Assembly: GCF_003993795.1 (NCBI RefSeq)
Contig: NZ_RWKV01000015.1
Location: 310,001-374,000 of the forward strand
Origin: Aquabacter cavernae
GTDB taxonomy: Bacteria > Pseudomonadota > Alphaproteobacteria > Rhizobiales > Xanthobacteraceae
Reading direction: 5' to 3'
Length of the DNA stretch: 64,000 nucleotides
Each line of letters begins with the position of its first letter. The first letter of the stretch is position 1. This document shows positions 1 through 10,300 of this stretch, piece after piece. Position numbers and translations under genes: made by a program. The notes beneath the pieces were generated by a model, which did no database searches, was not told the DNA's origin, and saw only the letters and a list, made by a program, of their open reading frames with translations.

Positions 1-866
1 ACGTCCACGCCCACGGCGAGCATGTGGTCGCCCGAGGCGACGATGACGCCGTCCACCGGCGATACGTCCGCATAATCGCGGCCCACGGCGAGGATGATGT
101 GGTCCTCGCCCACCGGAATGGCATTGGTGGGGTCGAGGCCGATCCAGCCCGCCTGCGCCCCGCACCACACATCCACCCAGGCATGGGTCGCATCCGCACC
201 CGCCAGCCGCTGCTGGCCGGGCGGGGGCACGGTGCGCAGATAGCCCGACACATAGCGGGCGGGGATGCCGATGCCCCGCAGTCCGGCGATCATCACATGG
301 GCGAAGTCCTGGCACACGCCGCGCTTCGCCGCGAAGGCCTCGGAGGGCAAAGTCGTCACGTCGGTGGCGCCCGGCTGGTAGACGAAGCCGTCCTTGATGC
401 GCTGCATCACCTCCAGCGCGGCGACCAGCACCGGGCGATCCGGCGGGCAGCTTTCCGCCACCCAGTCCGTGATGACCGGATCGAAGGGAACGGAGCGCGT
501 CGGGAACAGGCCATGCACCGGGGACGCGGGCGACAGGTCGAAGGAGCCCAGGGCCTCTTCGCGCACGGCATCCACGATGGGGGTGGTTTCGGGGTCCGGC
601 AGCGGCAGCGGGTGCACGTCGATGCGCGCCCGCATGGAGATTTCCAGCCGCTCATGGGGCGTGTCGAACGTCACGTAGCAGATGGCGTTGCCGAAGAAGT
701 CCTCGGCATGCTCGATCTCGCTGGGTGGCGGCTTGGTGTCGAGCATGTGGGCGATCACATGCTGGTGCACCCCCTGGTCCACCGGCGTCATGCGCAGCAC
801 CTGGCGCGCGGCGCGCACCGGGGCGCCATAGGTGTAGGTGGTGGTCTGGCGGATGTCGTAGAGCAT
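1..866 (-). CDS. Transglutaminase-like family protein (3' end outside window)
   Basis: Partial gene; its start lies at 866 and its 3' end is beyond base 1. The product begins MLYDIRQTTTYTYGAPVR, the usual start of the bacterial transglutaminase N-terminal beta domain. A papain-like core follows, with the catalytic cysteine in KRGVCQDFAHVMI, the histidine in GADATHAWVDVW and the aspartate in WIGLDPTNAI. It would be a cytoplasmic transglutaminase or peptidase-type enzyme acting on a peptide or protein whose identity is unknown. It is the third gene of a minus-strand set behind a DUF2126/transglutaminase gene and an ATP-grasp/alpha-E gene, a recurrent bacterial association predicted to make and break isopeptide bonds. 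Only about 288 codons are visible. Confidence 0.9.
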   Translation of the reverse strand, partial: MLYDIRQTTTYTYGAPVRAARQVLRMTPVDQGVHQHVIAHMLDTKPPPSEIEHAEDFFGNAICYVTFDTPHERLEISMRARIDVHPLPLPDPETTPIVDAVREEALGSFDLSPASPVHGLFPTRSVPFDPVITDWVAESCPPDRPVLVAALEVMQRIKDGFVYQPGATDVTTLPSEAFAAKRGVCQDFAHVMIAGLRGIGIPARYVSGYLRTVPPPGQQRLAGADATHAWVDVWCGAQAGWIGLDPTNAIPVGEDHIILAVGRDYADVSPVDGVIVASGDHMLAVGVD

Positions 867-870
867 GCCC

Positions 871-969
871 TAGAGCGTTTCCGAGAGAAGTGGGAAGCGG
901 TTCGCGTGACGGAAACGCGATAAATAAAGAGATAGAGCGTTTCAGCGTTTCCGTGAAACACTGAAACGC
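871..969. repeat. Intergenic palindromic repeat pair, rhizobial type
   Basis: The 100-bp gap between two minus-strand genes is filled by related inverted repeats. GCGTTTCCG at 875-883 pairs with CGGAAACGC at 910-918. GCGTTTCAG at 937-945 pairs with CTGAAACGC at 961-969, and that second hairpin has an inner stem, GTTTC 947-951 with GAAAC 955-959. The layout GAGCGTTTCCG..., GGTTCGCGTGACGGAAACGC resembles short repeats scattered between genes in many Rhizobiales. Family assignment is from memory; the inverted repeats are read directly. Confidence 0.65.
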
Positions 970-970
970 C

Positions 971-3472
971 CTAGCCCTGCCCGGGCCAGAAATCGGACGC
1001 CGATTCCTGGATGAAATAATGGGCGGAGACCTCGTCCGACAGCAGCATCAGGTCGTTCTCCAGCGCGTCGAAATCCGCGAGGTCGAAGCTGTCCGCATTG
1101 GAGGCGGTGAGGTCCGCCTGCATGCGCGCGACGATCCGCTCGGAGAAAGGCGGCGGCTCGTCCGGGTCGCGGCCGGGCAGCACCTTCAGGTGCGCCGCCA
1201 TGCGCGCCACCTGGAAGGCGAAGGAGCGGGGATTGTCCGGGTCCAGCAGGACGAGGTCCAGCACCGGCCCGCGCGCCTCCATCATCACATAGCGGCTGCG
1301 ATAGGTGATCTGGCTGTCCGACAATTGCAGCAGCGCGTTCAGCGCGCCCTGGGGGGCGCCCGGCTCGCCGAAGGTGCGCACGAAGCGCATGAGGGCGATG
1401 GAGCGCTCGATGCGCCGCCCCATCTCCAGGAAGCGCCAGCCGGTCAGCCGGTTCATGTTCTCGCTGGCGAGGCCCGAAAAGGCCGCGACGATGCGCAGCG
1501 CCGAATCCGCCCGCTCATGGGCATCCGCCTCCGTGGGCGAGGCGGGCACGGGCGCATCCACGCAGGCTTCAAGGTCCACCAGCGCGCGCCAGGCATCGGG
1601 CGAGAAACGGTCGCGGATCACCGAGGCGGCGGCGCGCGCATTCTTCACCAGTTGCGGCAGCGCGCCGGGCAGGTCATGGCGGGTGAGCGCGGCCACCGCA
1701 TAGCGCCCGGGCGTCGCGCGGGCGAGGTCGCGGGGCATGGCGCCCCAGGAGGACAGGAGGGTGAGAAGCCGCGTCACCAGCGGACTGGACGCGGGCTCGG
1801 TCTCCGAGAGGCGCCCCACCAGCACGCGCACGAGCCGCAAGGTCGCCTCGGCCCGCTCCAGATAGCGGCCGAGCCAGAAGAGATTGTCCGCCGCGCGGCT
1901 CGGCAGGGTGCCGGAGGAGCGGCGCACCCGCACATTCTCCGCGGTGGGCAGCAAGGTGGTGCCCGCCACGTCGCCGTCCGCCAGCACCCAGACATCCGCC
2001 GAGCGGTCGCCGCGCTGGATGGAGAAGGCCCGGGCGTCCACATTCTCGGAAATGCGGCAGAAGCCGCCGGGCATCACGCTCCAGCCATCCTCGGTGGCGG
2101 CCAGGAACACGCGCAGCACGAAGGGGCGCGGCTCCAGGCGGCTGCCGGTCCAGACCGGCATGGTGGAGAGGCGCGCCACATCCTGGCCCACAAGGTCCGC
2201 CCCGCGCCGGGCCAGAAGGCCGTAGAGCTTGCGCCGGTCCGCCGCCCCGAGGTCCGCGCCCAGCGCCGAAGACTGGAACGGCAGGCCGGAGACCGAGGTG
2301 CCGAAGGCGGGCGCGATGACAAGGCTGTCCAGATGGTCGGTCACCTGGGTGCGCTCGGCCTCCTGGCCGCACCACCAGGTGCCCACATGGGGCAAGGAGA
2401 GGCCATGCCCCAGGACCTGCATGGCGAGACGCGGCAGGAAGGCCATCAAGGCGGGCGTCTCCACAAGGCCCGAGCCCAGCGCATTGGCGAGCACCGCGCG
2501 CCCCGAGCGCACCGCATGGACAAGACCGGGCACGCCGAGCCGCGAGCGGGCATTCAGCTCCAGCGGGTCGGTGAAGTCGGAATCCAGGCGGCGCACCACC
2601 ACGTCCAGGCGGCGCAAGCCCGCCACCGTGCGCACGAACAGGGAATCCCCGCGCACGGTCAGGTCCTCGCCCTCCACCAGGAGGAAGCCCAGATAGCGCG
2701 CCAGGAGCGCATGCTCGAAATAGGTCTCGTTGAGCGGCCCCGGCGTGAGCAGCCCGATACGCCCCTCGCCCGTGCGATCGAGCTTGAGCAGCGAGGTGCG
2801 GAAGGACTGGAAGAAGCCCGCGAGGCGCTCCATGCGCATGGTGCGCGAGACATCCGGCAGGGCACGGCTGAGGGCAAGGCGGTTCTCCAGCGCATAGCCC
2901 GCGCCCGAGGGCGCCTGGGTCCGGTCGGAGAGCACCCACCAGCGCCCGTCGGGGCCACGCCCCACATCGGCCGCGTAGAAGCGCAGGAAACGGCCACCGC
3001 GCGGCTTCACATGCACCAGGGGCCGCAGGAATTCGGGGCTGCCCGCCACGGCCGCCGCCGGCAGCGCGCCATCGCGCACCAGATCGGCGGGGCCGTACAG
3101 GTCGGCCAGCAGGCGGTCCAGCAATTCCGCCCGCTCGGCGAGCCCGCTGGCGAGATTTTCCCAGTCGGCCTTGGCGATGAGCAGGGGCACATGGCTGAGG
3201 GCCCAGGGCCGCTCGCGCCCGCCGCCATCGTCATAGACGCGATAGAAGACGCCGGAATCCTTCAGGTAGCGATCGGCCGCATCGAACCGGCGGCGGACCT
3301 CTTCGGGGCCAAGCTCACCCAGTGCCGCAAGGAACGGCACCCAATGGGCGCGCGGGCGCCCCTCGGCGTCCATCATCTCGTCGCGGATGCCCGGCAACGT
3401 GGCATAACCGCTGACGAAGCTCGCCACGGCGGTCTCCTGGAAGGCGTCGCTGCGTTGTTCAACCCCCGACAC
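971..3472 (-). CDS. Circularly permuted ATP-grasp / alpha-E domain fusion protein
   Basis: 833 residues. The first roughly 500 residues match the circularly permuted ATP-grasp type 2 family, with landmarks FYRVYDDGG near 75, GRFLRFYAADVGR near 160, LTPGPLNETYFEH near 245 and LVEGEDLTVRG near 268. From about residue 510 the sequence SRAADNLFWLGRYLERAEA is the hallmark start of the alpha-E (DUF403) helical domain. Many genomes encode the two parts as separate neighbouring genes; here they are fused. The ATP-grasp fold implies ATP-dependent ligation of a carboxylate to an amine, probably in a peptide, but substrate and product are unknown. It lies between the DUF2126/transglutaminase gene and a second transglutaminase gene, so the three probably form one pathway. 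Confidence 0.9.
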   Translation of the reverse strand: MSGVEQRSDAFQETAVASFVSGYATLPGIRDEMMDAEGRPRAHWVPFLAALGELGPEEVRRRFDAADRYLKDSGVFYRVYDDGGGRERPWALSHVPLLIAKADWENLASGLAERAELLDRLLADLYGPADLVRDGALPAAAVAGSPEFLRPLVHVKPRGGRFLRFYAADVGRGPDGRWWVLSDRTQAPSGAGYALENRLALSRALPDVSRTMRMERLAGFFQSFRTSLLKLDRTGEGRIGLLTPGPLNETYFEHALLARYLGFLLVEGEDLTVRGDSLFVRTVAGLRRLDVVVRRLDSDFTDPLELNARSRLGVPGLVHAVRSGRAVLANALGSGLVETPALMAFLPRLAMQVLGHGLSLPHVGTWWCGQEAERTQVTDHLDSLVIAPAFGTSVSGLPFQSSALGADLGAADRRKLYGLLARRGADLVGQDVARLSTMPVWTGSRLEPRPFVLRVFLAATEDGWSVMPGGFCRISENVDARAFSIQRGDRSADVWVLADGDVAGTTLLPTAENVRVRRSSGTLPSRAADNLFWLGRYLERAEATLRLVRVLVGRLSETEPASSPLVTRLLTLLSSWGAMPRDLARATPGRYAVAALTRHDLPGALPQLVKNARAAASVIRDRFSPDAWRALVDLEACVDAPVPASPTEADAHERADSALRIVAAFSGLASENMNRLTGWRFLEMGRRIERSIALMRFVRTFGEPGAPQGALNALLQLSDSQITYRSRYVMMEARGPVLDLVLLDPDNPRSFAFQVARMAAHLKVLPGRDPDEPPPFSERIVARMQADLTASNADSFDLADFDALENDLMLLSDEVSAHYFIQESASDFWPGQG

Positions 3473-3548
3473 GCCGGCGCCTCCCTGATGACGTTGCTCC
3501 CTTGGTCGCGGCGGTCAGGATTCCCGCGGCCGACCCCGAGGAGCCGAG

Positions 3549-3807
3549 CCCGGACAGCGCCCTTGGCGTGCGATCCTGCCAGATTGGGTCAATCTGGCGG
3601 GTGAATCGCCCTCCAAGCCAGTCCCGGAACAGACATGACCCGATCAGCTTGCTGCACAAGCTGATCGGCGCACGTTCCAGCGGCGCTCCCTCGAAAGAAC
3701 CCGGACAGCGACCCTGCGTCTTCGACGCAAGGGGGCATCACCGGGCGCGGAACCGTCCCGCCCGATACGACCCCAGCCGCAACGGACCACGGGTCATTAG
3801 ACCCGTG
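3549..3807. repeat. Array of four perfect hairpins in an intergenic gap
   Basis: The 381-bp gap between two genes of the operon has no convincing gene. It holds four inverted repeats. A 9-bp stem lies at 3578-3586/3590-3598 with loop GGT. A 12-bp perfect stem lies at 3640-3651/3657-3668. A 6-bp stem plus an offset GGG/CCC lies at 3712-3733. An 8-bp stem lies at 3788-3795/3800-3807 with loop ATTA. The first three follow a copy of CCCGGA(A)CAG starting at 3549, 3623 and 3700, and a weaker copy near 3780 precedes the fourth. The unit therefore recurs about every 74-77 bp. None of the hairpins is followed by a T-run on the minus strand, so these are not ordinary terminators. Confidence 0.7.
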
Positions 3808-3853
3808 ATCCTGCGACAGGAAAAGCAACTTTTTCCAAACTGGACGCGCGATC

Positions 3854-6800
3854 TCAGATTCCCACGGGACGACGCAGGTCGAGCGTGGTGGGGAACTCGT
3901 CCGGCGCGCGCTCGTCCGGCACATGGGGCACGCCCGGCGTGTGGCCGTGCGCCTGGAAGCGCGCAAGCCGGCGCGCCTCCGCCTCGTAGGAATTGACCGG
4001 ATAGGTGTCGTAGTTGCGTCCACCGGGATGCGCCACATGATAGACGCAGCCGCCGCGCGAGCGCCCGCTCCACGTATCGATCAGATCGAAGGTGAGCGGC
4101 GTGTGCACGGGAATGGTGGGGTGGAGGCCGTTCGGCGGCTGCCAGGCCTTATAGCGCACGCCACCGACGAAGGTGCCGTTGCGCCCGGTTGGCGCCATGG
4201 GGATGCGACGACCATTGCAGGTCATCACATAACGGGTCGGGTTGAACCCTTCCACCTTCACCTGGACGCGCTCGACGGACGAATCCACGTAGCGCACCGT
4301 GCCCCCGACGGCCCCCTCTTCGCCCAGCACATGCCAGGGCTCCAGGGCGCCGCGCAACTCGATATCCACGCCCGCGCGCTGGATCTTGCCATAGGCCGGG
4401 AAGCGGAACTCGAACTGCGCCTTGAACCACAGCGGATCGAATTCGTAGCCGGCCTCCGCGAGGTCGGCGAGCACATCCTCGAAGTCCGCCCACGCATAAT
4501 GCGGCAGCATGAAGCGGTCGTTGAGGGTGGTGCCCCAGCGCACGCAATTGCCCTGCAAAGGCTTGCGCCACAGCATGGCGATGAGCGCCCGCAGCAGCAA
4601 TTGCTGGGCAAGGCTCATGCGCCAATCCGGCGGCATCTCGAAGCAGCGGAACTCCACCAGCCCAAGCCGGCCCGTGGGCCCGTCCGGCGAATAGAACTTG
4701 TCGATGGAGATTTCGGTGCGGTGGGTCGAGCCGGTAACGTCGATGAGGATGTTGCGCAGCAGACGGTCCACCAGCCACGGCTGCGGCGGCAGATCCGTTC
4801 CCGGCTGCGGGATCTTGGAAAGCGCGATCTCCAGCTCATACAGGCTGTCGTGGCGCGCCTCGTCGATGCGGGGGTGCTGGGAGGTCGGGCCGATGAACAG
4901 GCCCGAGAACAGGTAGGACAGCGAGGGATGGCGCTGCCAGAACAGGATCAGGCTCTTGAGCAGGTCCGGGCGGCGGATGAAGGGGCTGTCGGCAGGGGTC
5001 GCCCCGCCCACCACCACGTGGTTGCCGCCGCCGGTGCCGGTGTGGCGCCCGTCCGTCATGAACTTTTCAGTGCCGAGGCGCGACTGCCGCGCTTCCTCAT
5101 AGAGGATGCGTGTGGTCTCCACGCAATCCCTCCAGGTGGCGGCAGGATGCACGTTCACTTCCAGCACGCCGGGGTCGGCGGCGACGCCGATCACCCGCAT
5201 GCGCGGATCGAACGGCGGCGGATAGCCTTCCAGGTGCACCGGCATCTTCAGCTCGGCGGCCACCGCTTCGACGGCCGCGAGGAAGTCGAGATAGTCTTCC
5301 AGCACCTCGCACGGCGGCATGAACACGCAGATGCGTCCATCCCGCGCCTCGATGGAAACGGCGGTGCGCACCGCGCGCGCGATCGGGTCCGGCACGCGGG
5401 CCATATAGTCGGCCAGGATCTCGCGGGCCCGCTGGGCGGCCGGCACATGGCCGGTTTCGGGATTGCGCTCATAGCCCTGCGCCGTCGCGTCCGGATCCGG
5501 GAGCGGGCCGCGCTCCTCCATCGGGTCCGCCGGGATGGAGTGGGGATAGAGGATGGGGGGCAGGTAGGGCAGCGAATCCAGCGGCAGGCGGAAGCCGATG
5601 GGGCTGTCGCCGGGCACCAGGAACAGGTGGTCGCGGCGGAAGCTCCACACTTCGCTCAGCCAGCCGCTGCCGGCATTGGCGTTCAGCCGCTGCACGGGAA
5701 TGACAAAGCCGCGCGGCGCCAACATGCCGGAGGTGATGGCCTTGGCCAGGGTGAGGCGCGCCTCGGGGTCTTCCAGCCTCTTGTCCCCAGGCTGCAGGTT
5801 TTCCGGCAGCTTGGCTTCCTTCAGCAGGAAGTGGGCAATGTCCTCATAGGCCGGGTGCACATATTGCGGGCCGAGGCCCAGGCGCTCGGCCAGCGCAGTG
5901 GCGAAGCGCTTCGCATCGTCAGGGCCGACGCCGTAGTCGCGCGTTTCGTCCGCGATCAGCGCCTCGTCCGACCAGATGGTCTTTCCGTCCTTGCGCCAGA
6001 ACAGGCCGAAGCTCCAGCGCGGCAGGGGTTCGCCGGGATACCACTTGCCCTGGCCGAAATGCAGCACGCCGCCCGGCGCGAAGTGGCGGCGCAGGCGGCG
6101 GATCAGTTCGTCCGCGCGGCCACGCTTGGTGGGGCCGAGCGCGGCGGTGTTCCACTCCGCGCCCTCGTAATCGTCGATGGAGACGAAGGTCGGCTCGCCG
6201 CCCATGGTGAGGCGCACGTCATTGGCGCTGAGATCCCGGTCCACCTTCTCGCCCAGCGCATCAAGCGAGGCCCAGCTCTCATCGGAGAAGGGCAGCGTCA
6301 CGCGGGGCGCCTCGGCGACGCGGGTCACCGTCATTTCAAAGTCGAACTCGACCTCGGCGGGCTCGACCAGCCCGGTGATGGGGGCCGCGGAGCTGTAGTG
6401 CGGGGTTGCCGCCAGAGGAATGTGTCCCTCGCCGCACAGCAGGCCGGACGTGGCGTCGAGGCCGATCCAGCCCGCGCCGGGCAGATAGACTTCGGCCCAG
6501 GCGTGCAGGTCGGTGAAGTCCACGTCGGTGCCGGACGGGCCGTCCAGGGACTTCACGTCGGGCTTCAGCTGGATGAGGTAGCCGGAGACGAAGCGGGCGG
6601 CGAGGCCGAGGCGGCGCAGCACCTGCACCAGCAGCCAGCCGGAATCGCGGCACGAGCCCAGCGCCGAGCCCAGCGTCTTGTCCGGGGTCTGAACGCCCGG
6701 CTCCATGCGGATGACATAGCCGACCTTGCTCTGGATGGCGAGGTTCAGCTCCACCAGGAAGTCCACGGTGCGGCGCTTCTCGCGGGAGACGCCCGCCACG

Positions 6801-7189
6801 AACGCATCCAGCAGCGGCCCGCTGTCGTCCAGCTCCAGATAGGGCGCCAGCTCGCTCTTCACCTCGGCCGAATAGGCGAAGGGGAAATGCTCGGCGGCGT
6901 CCTCGATGAAGAAGTCGAAGGGGTTGGTGACGGCGAGGCTCGCCAGCAGGTCCACTTCCACCTTGAACGCGGTGGTGCGCTCCGGGAAGACGACGCGCGC
7001 CTGCCAGTTGCCGAACGGGTCCTGCTGCCAGTTGATGAAATGCTCGGACGGCGAGATCCGCAGCGAATAGGCGGGAATCTCGGTGCGGCTGTGCGGCGCC
7101 GGGCGCAGGCGGATGATCTGCGGGCCGAGGGCGATCGGCCGATCATACGTGTAGCTGGTAACGTGGTGTAGGCTGGCAAGAATGGGCAT
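3854..7189 (-). CDS. Transglutaminase / DUF2126 fusion protein
   Basis: 1111 residues. The N-terminus ([18 protein letters not shown]) is the transglutaminase beta domain. The core has its cysteine in [19 protein letters not shown] near 180 and the histidine and aspartate in [21 protein letters not shown]. The remaining about 800 residues are a DUF2126 region, recognisable from [33 protein letters not shown] and [18 protein letters not shown]2126 looks like a glutamine-synthetase or amidoligase-type fold in published domain surveys. The protein probably modifies a peptide or protein with the ATP-grasp protein encoded downstream, but no substrate is known. Length and domain order are those usual for the family. 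It is the first gene of the set. Confidence 0.92.
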   Translation of the reverse strand: MPILASLHHVTSYTYDRPIALGPQIIRLRPAPHSRTEIPAYSLRISPSEHFINWQQDPFGNWQARVVFPERTTAFKVEVDLLASLAVTNPFDFFIEDAAEHFPFAYSAEVKSELAPYLELDDSGPLLDAFVAGVSREKRRTVDFLVELNLAIQSKVGYVIRMEPGVQTPDKTLGSALGSCRDSGWLLVQVLRRLGLAARFVSGYLIQLKPDVKSLDGPSGTDVDFTDLHAWAEVYLPGAGWIGLDATSGLLCGEGHIPLAATPHYSSAAPITGLVEPAEVEFDFEMTVTRVAEAPRVTLPFSDESWASLDALGEKVDRDLSANDVRLTMGGEPTFVSIDDYEGAEWNTAALGPTKRGRADELIRRLRRHFAPGGVLHFGQGKWYPGEPLPRWSFGLFWRKDGKTIWSDEALIADETRDYGVGPDDAKRFATALAERLGLGPQYVHPAYEDIAHFLLKEAKLPENLQPGDKRLEDPEARLTLAKAITSGMLAPRGFVIPVQRLNANAGSGWLSEVWSFRRDHLFLVPGDSPIGFRLPLDSLPYLPPILYPHSIPADPMEERGPLPDPDATAQGYERNPETGHVPAAQRAREILADYMARVPDPIARAVRTAVSIEARDGRICVFMPPCEVLEDYLDFLAAVEAVAAELKMPVHLEGYPPPFDPRMRVIGVAADPGVLEVNVHPAATWRDCVETTRILYEEARQSRLGTEKFMTDGRHTGTGGGNHVVVGGATPADSPFIRRPDLLKSLILFWQRHPSLSYLFSGLFIGPTSQHPRIDEARHDSLYELEIALSKIPQPGTDLPPQPWLVDRLLRNILIDVTGSTHRTEISIDKFYSPDGPTGRLGLVEFRCFEMPPDWRMSLAQQLLLRALIAMLWRKPLQGNCVRWGTTLNDRFMLPHYAWADFEDVLADLAEAGYEFDPLWFKAQFEFRFPAYGKIQRAGVDIELRGALEPWHVLGEEGAVGGTVRYVDSSVERVQVKVEGFNPTRYVMTCNGRRIPMAPTGRNGTFVGGVRYKAWQPPNGLHPTIPVHTPLTFDLIDTWSGRSRGGCVYHVAHPGGRNYDTYPVNSYEAEARRLARFQAHGHTPGVPHVPDERAPDEFPTTLDLRRPVGI

Positions 7190-7313
7190 TGGCAGGCACC
7201 GGTGCGGGTGGGCAGGCTTCGCCCAAGGTTAGACAAGGGGTTGCGGCCACGGAAGCATCAGTTTGCGGCTCAGTGCCATAATTGGAGGCACGGTAACACC
7301 GCCGGAGACGCGA

Positions 7314-7337
7314 CGGCCCGCCCCGGAGGGCGGGCCG
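7314..7337 (-). terminator. Strong hairpin after the RND efflux operon
   Basis: A perfect 10-bp stem, CGGCCCGCCC (7314-7323) with GGGCGGGCCG (7328-7337), surrounds a 4-base loop and begins 8 bases past the permease stop. No T-run follows on the minus strand, so it is either a weak or factor-assisted terminator or an mRNA 3'-end stabiliser. The rest of the 155-bp gap must hold the promoter of the DUF2126 gene, which I cannot place. Confidence 0.5.
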
Positions 7338-7344
7338 CGGAACA

Positions 7345-10300
7345 TCAGACGGACGCCGGCTCCGCCGGGCCCGAGGGCGCATGTCCGCCGGGCGCGGAGC
7401 CGGCGGGACCGTGCGTTTTCGGCTTGCGACCCAGCACCTTCTCCTCGAAGCGCTGGAGCACCGCATAGAAGGACGGCACGAACAGGACCGCCAGACAGGT
7501 GGACGCGAGCATGCCCGAGACCACGGCGATGCCGATGGACTTGCGGGAGTTGGCGCCGGCGCCCGTAGCGAACACCAGCGGCAGCACGCCGAGGATGAAG
7601 GCGAAGGAGGTCATGAGAATGGGGCGGAACCGAAGGCGTGCCGCCTCCACCGCCGCATCCGTGATCTCCATGCCCTCCGCCCGTTTCTCGCGGGCATATT
7701 CCACGATGAGGATGGCGTTCTTCGAGGCGAGCGCGATCAGCAGGACGAGGCCGATCTGGGTGTAGAGGTTGTTCGCCGCCCCCACCGCCATGAGCGCAGC
7801 CACCGTGCCCAGCAGCGCCAGCGGCACCGCCAGGATCACCGCCAGCGGCTGGATCCAGCTCTCATACTGTCCGGCCAGAACCATGTAGACCAGCAGGATG
7901 GCGAGGCCGAAGACGTAGTACATCTGCGAGCCCACCTGGTTCTCCTGGTAGGACATGGCCGTCCACTCGAAGCCCATGCCCGGCGGCAGCGTGGCCTCCG
8001 CGATCTGTGCCATGAGGTCCAGCGCCTGGCCGGAGGAGAAGCCCGGGGAGTTCACGCCCACGATGGTGGCCGAGGGGTAGAGATTGTAGAGCGAGATGAG
8101 CGGGGCGCCTGGCACGATCCGCACGTCGATGAGCGTGCCGAGGGGCACCATGGTGCCCTGGGCGCTCTTCACCTTCAGGTTCTGCAGGTCCGTGGGCAGC
8201 AGGCGCGACTTGGCCTCGGCCTGGACATAGACCTGGAAGACGTTGCCGAACTTGTTGATCTGCGTGACGTAGCTCGATCCCACATAGCTGGAAATGGTGG
8301 TGAAGACCTGATTGACGCTGATGCCCAGCGTCTCGGCCTTCACGCGGTTCACGTCCACCTGGAGCTGGGGCGCCGAGGCGCGGAACGAAGTGGACAGGTG
8401 CGAGAGCGCCTTCTGCTCGTTGCCCTTGCGGATGATCTCGTCCGTGACGTTCTGCAGCAGGCTGTAGTCGAAATTGCCGTCGCGGATCTGCGGCTGCATG
8501 GTGAAGCCGGAGGCGTTGCCGATGCCCTGGATCGCCGGCGGCACCAGCACCGCGACCTGCGCTTCCTGGATCTTGGCGAACTCGCGGTTCATGGTCATGT
8601 AGATGGACAGCAGGTCCTGTCCCTTGTGCTGGCCGCGCTCGTCCCAGCTCTTGAAGGGCACGTAGATCACGCCGGCATTGGCAAGCGTGGCATTGTTGTC
8701 CAGCACGGAGATGCCGGTGATGCCGAGCGTCGTGGCGACGCCGGGAACCTTCAGGGCGATATCCGCCACCTGCGCCACCACCTTGGAGGTGCGCTCGGCG
8801 GAGGCGGCATCGGGAAGCTGGACCGCCAGCACCACATATCCCTGGTCCTCGATGGGCAGGAACGAGGTGGGCAGGCGCGCGAGACCCCAGCCGGCGAGCG
8901 TCATGAGGCCGATGGCCACCAGAACCATGAGCTTGGAATGGTGCACCATGCGGCTGATGAGGCCCGCATACCAGTGCTCGCACTTGTCATAGACGGCGTT
9001 GAAGCCGCGATAGAAGGCGTTCTTCTTGTCGTTGGGCACCGGCTTGCGCAGCCACAGGGCGCACTGGGTCGGCTTCAGGGTCGCCGCATTGATGGCCGAG
9101 ATGAAGGCCGTCGCCGCGATGACCAGCGCGAACTGCTTGAACATCTCCCCGGTTAGCCCGGGTATGAAGGAGGCCGGCAGGAAGACCGACATCAGCACCA
9201 GCGTGATGCCGATGACCGGGCCGAACAGTTCGTCCATGGCCTTCTCGGCCGCGGACTGGCCGTCCATCCCCTCCTCGATATGCCGCGCCACGCCTTCCAC
9301 GATCACGATGGCGTCGTCCACCACGATGCCGATGGCGAGGATGAGGGCGAACAGCGTGGACAGGTTCACCGTGAAGCCCATGGCCGCCATGGCGGCGAAG
9401 GCGCCGATAATGGTCACCGGCACCGTGGTCGCGGGAACCAGCGTGGCGCGCCAGTCCTGCAGGAACAGCATGATGACCACGAGCACCAGGATGCCCGCCT
9501 CGAACAGGGTCTTGTAGACCTCGTCGATGGAGGCGGTGACGAACAAGGTGGTGTTGAAGGGGATCTGGTACTTCACGCCCTCCGGGAACGACTTGGAGAG
9601 CTGCTCCATCTTCTTCTCGACCGCATCCGCCACGTCGAGGGCGTTGGCCTCGGGAAGCTGGAAGATGCCGATGCCGGTGGCGGCCTTGTTGTCCTGGGTG
9701 AAGATCTTGGAATAGCTCTGGGCGCCCAGTTCCACGCGGCCGATGTCGCGGATCCGCACGATCCGGCCGCCATTCTGGTTGTCCACCTTGACGATGATGT
9801 TCTCATAGTCGGGCGCGTCGTTGAGGCGGCCCTGGATGTTGACGGTGTATTGGAAGCCCGTGCCGCTGGGCGCGGGCGGCGCGCCCACCTGTCCCGCCGT
9901 CACTTCCTGGCTCTGGCCCTGGATGGCGTTGATGACCTCGGACGGCGTCAGGCCGAAAGCCTGCATCTTGTCCGCATCCATCCAGATGCGCATGGCATAG
10001 CTGCCCGCGCCGAACACCACCACGTTGCCGACGCCCGGCAGGCGCGCCAGCTCGTTCTGGACATAGATGCCCGCATAGTTGGACAGGAACAGGCCGTCAT
10101 AGCGCCCGTCCGGCGAGGTGAGGGTCACGAATTCCAGGATGGACGTGCCCTTCTGGAACACCGACACGCCCTGCACCTGCACCGCCTGGGGCAGCGAGGC
10201 CATGGCGATGGAGACGCGGTTCTGCACCAGAACCTGCGCCATGTTCGGATCGGTGCCGATGTCGAAGGTGACGACCAGCGTATAGGTGCCGTCCGCCGCG

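Noticed and set aside
1019-3604. Long plus-strand frame opposite the ATP-grasp/alpha-E gene
   Set aside because: No motifs, no ribosome site, and the composition of an antisense shadow.
3549-3807. CRISPR array or tRNA cluster in the hairpin region
   Set aside because: The hairpin arms differ in sequence, there are no near-identical 25-40 bp repeats, no cas genes, and no cloverleaf or anticodon arm can be drawn.
3923-7171. Very long open frame (over 1000 codons) antisense to the DUF2126 gene
   Set aside because: It mirrors a high-GC gene's codon bias, has His/Arg/Gly-rich composition without domains, and the opposite strand encodes a clear family protein.
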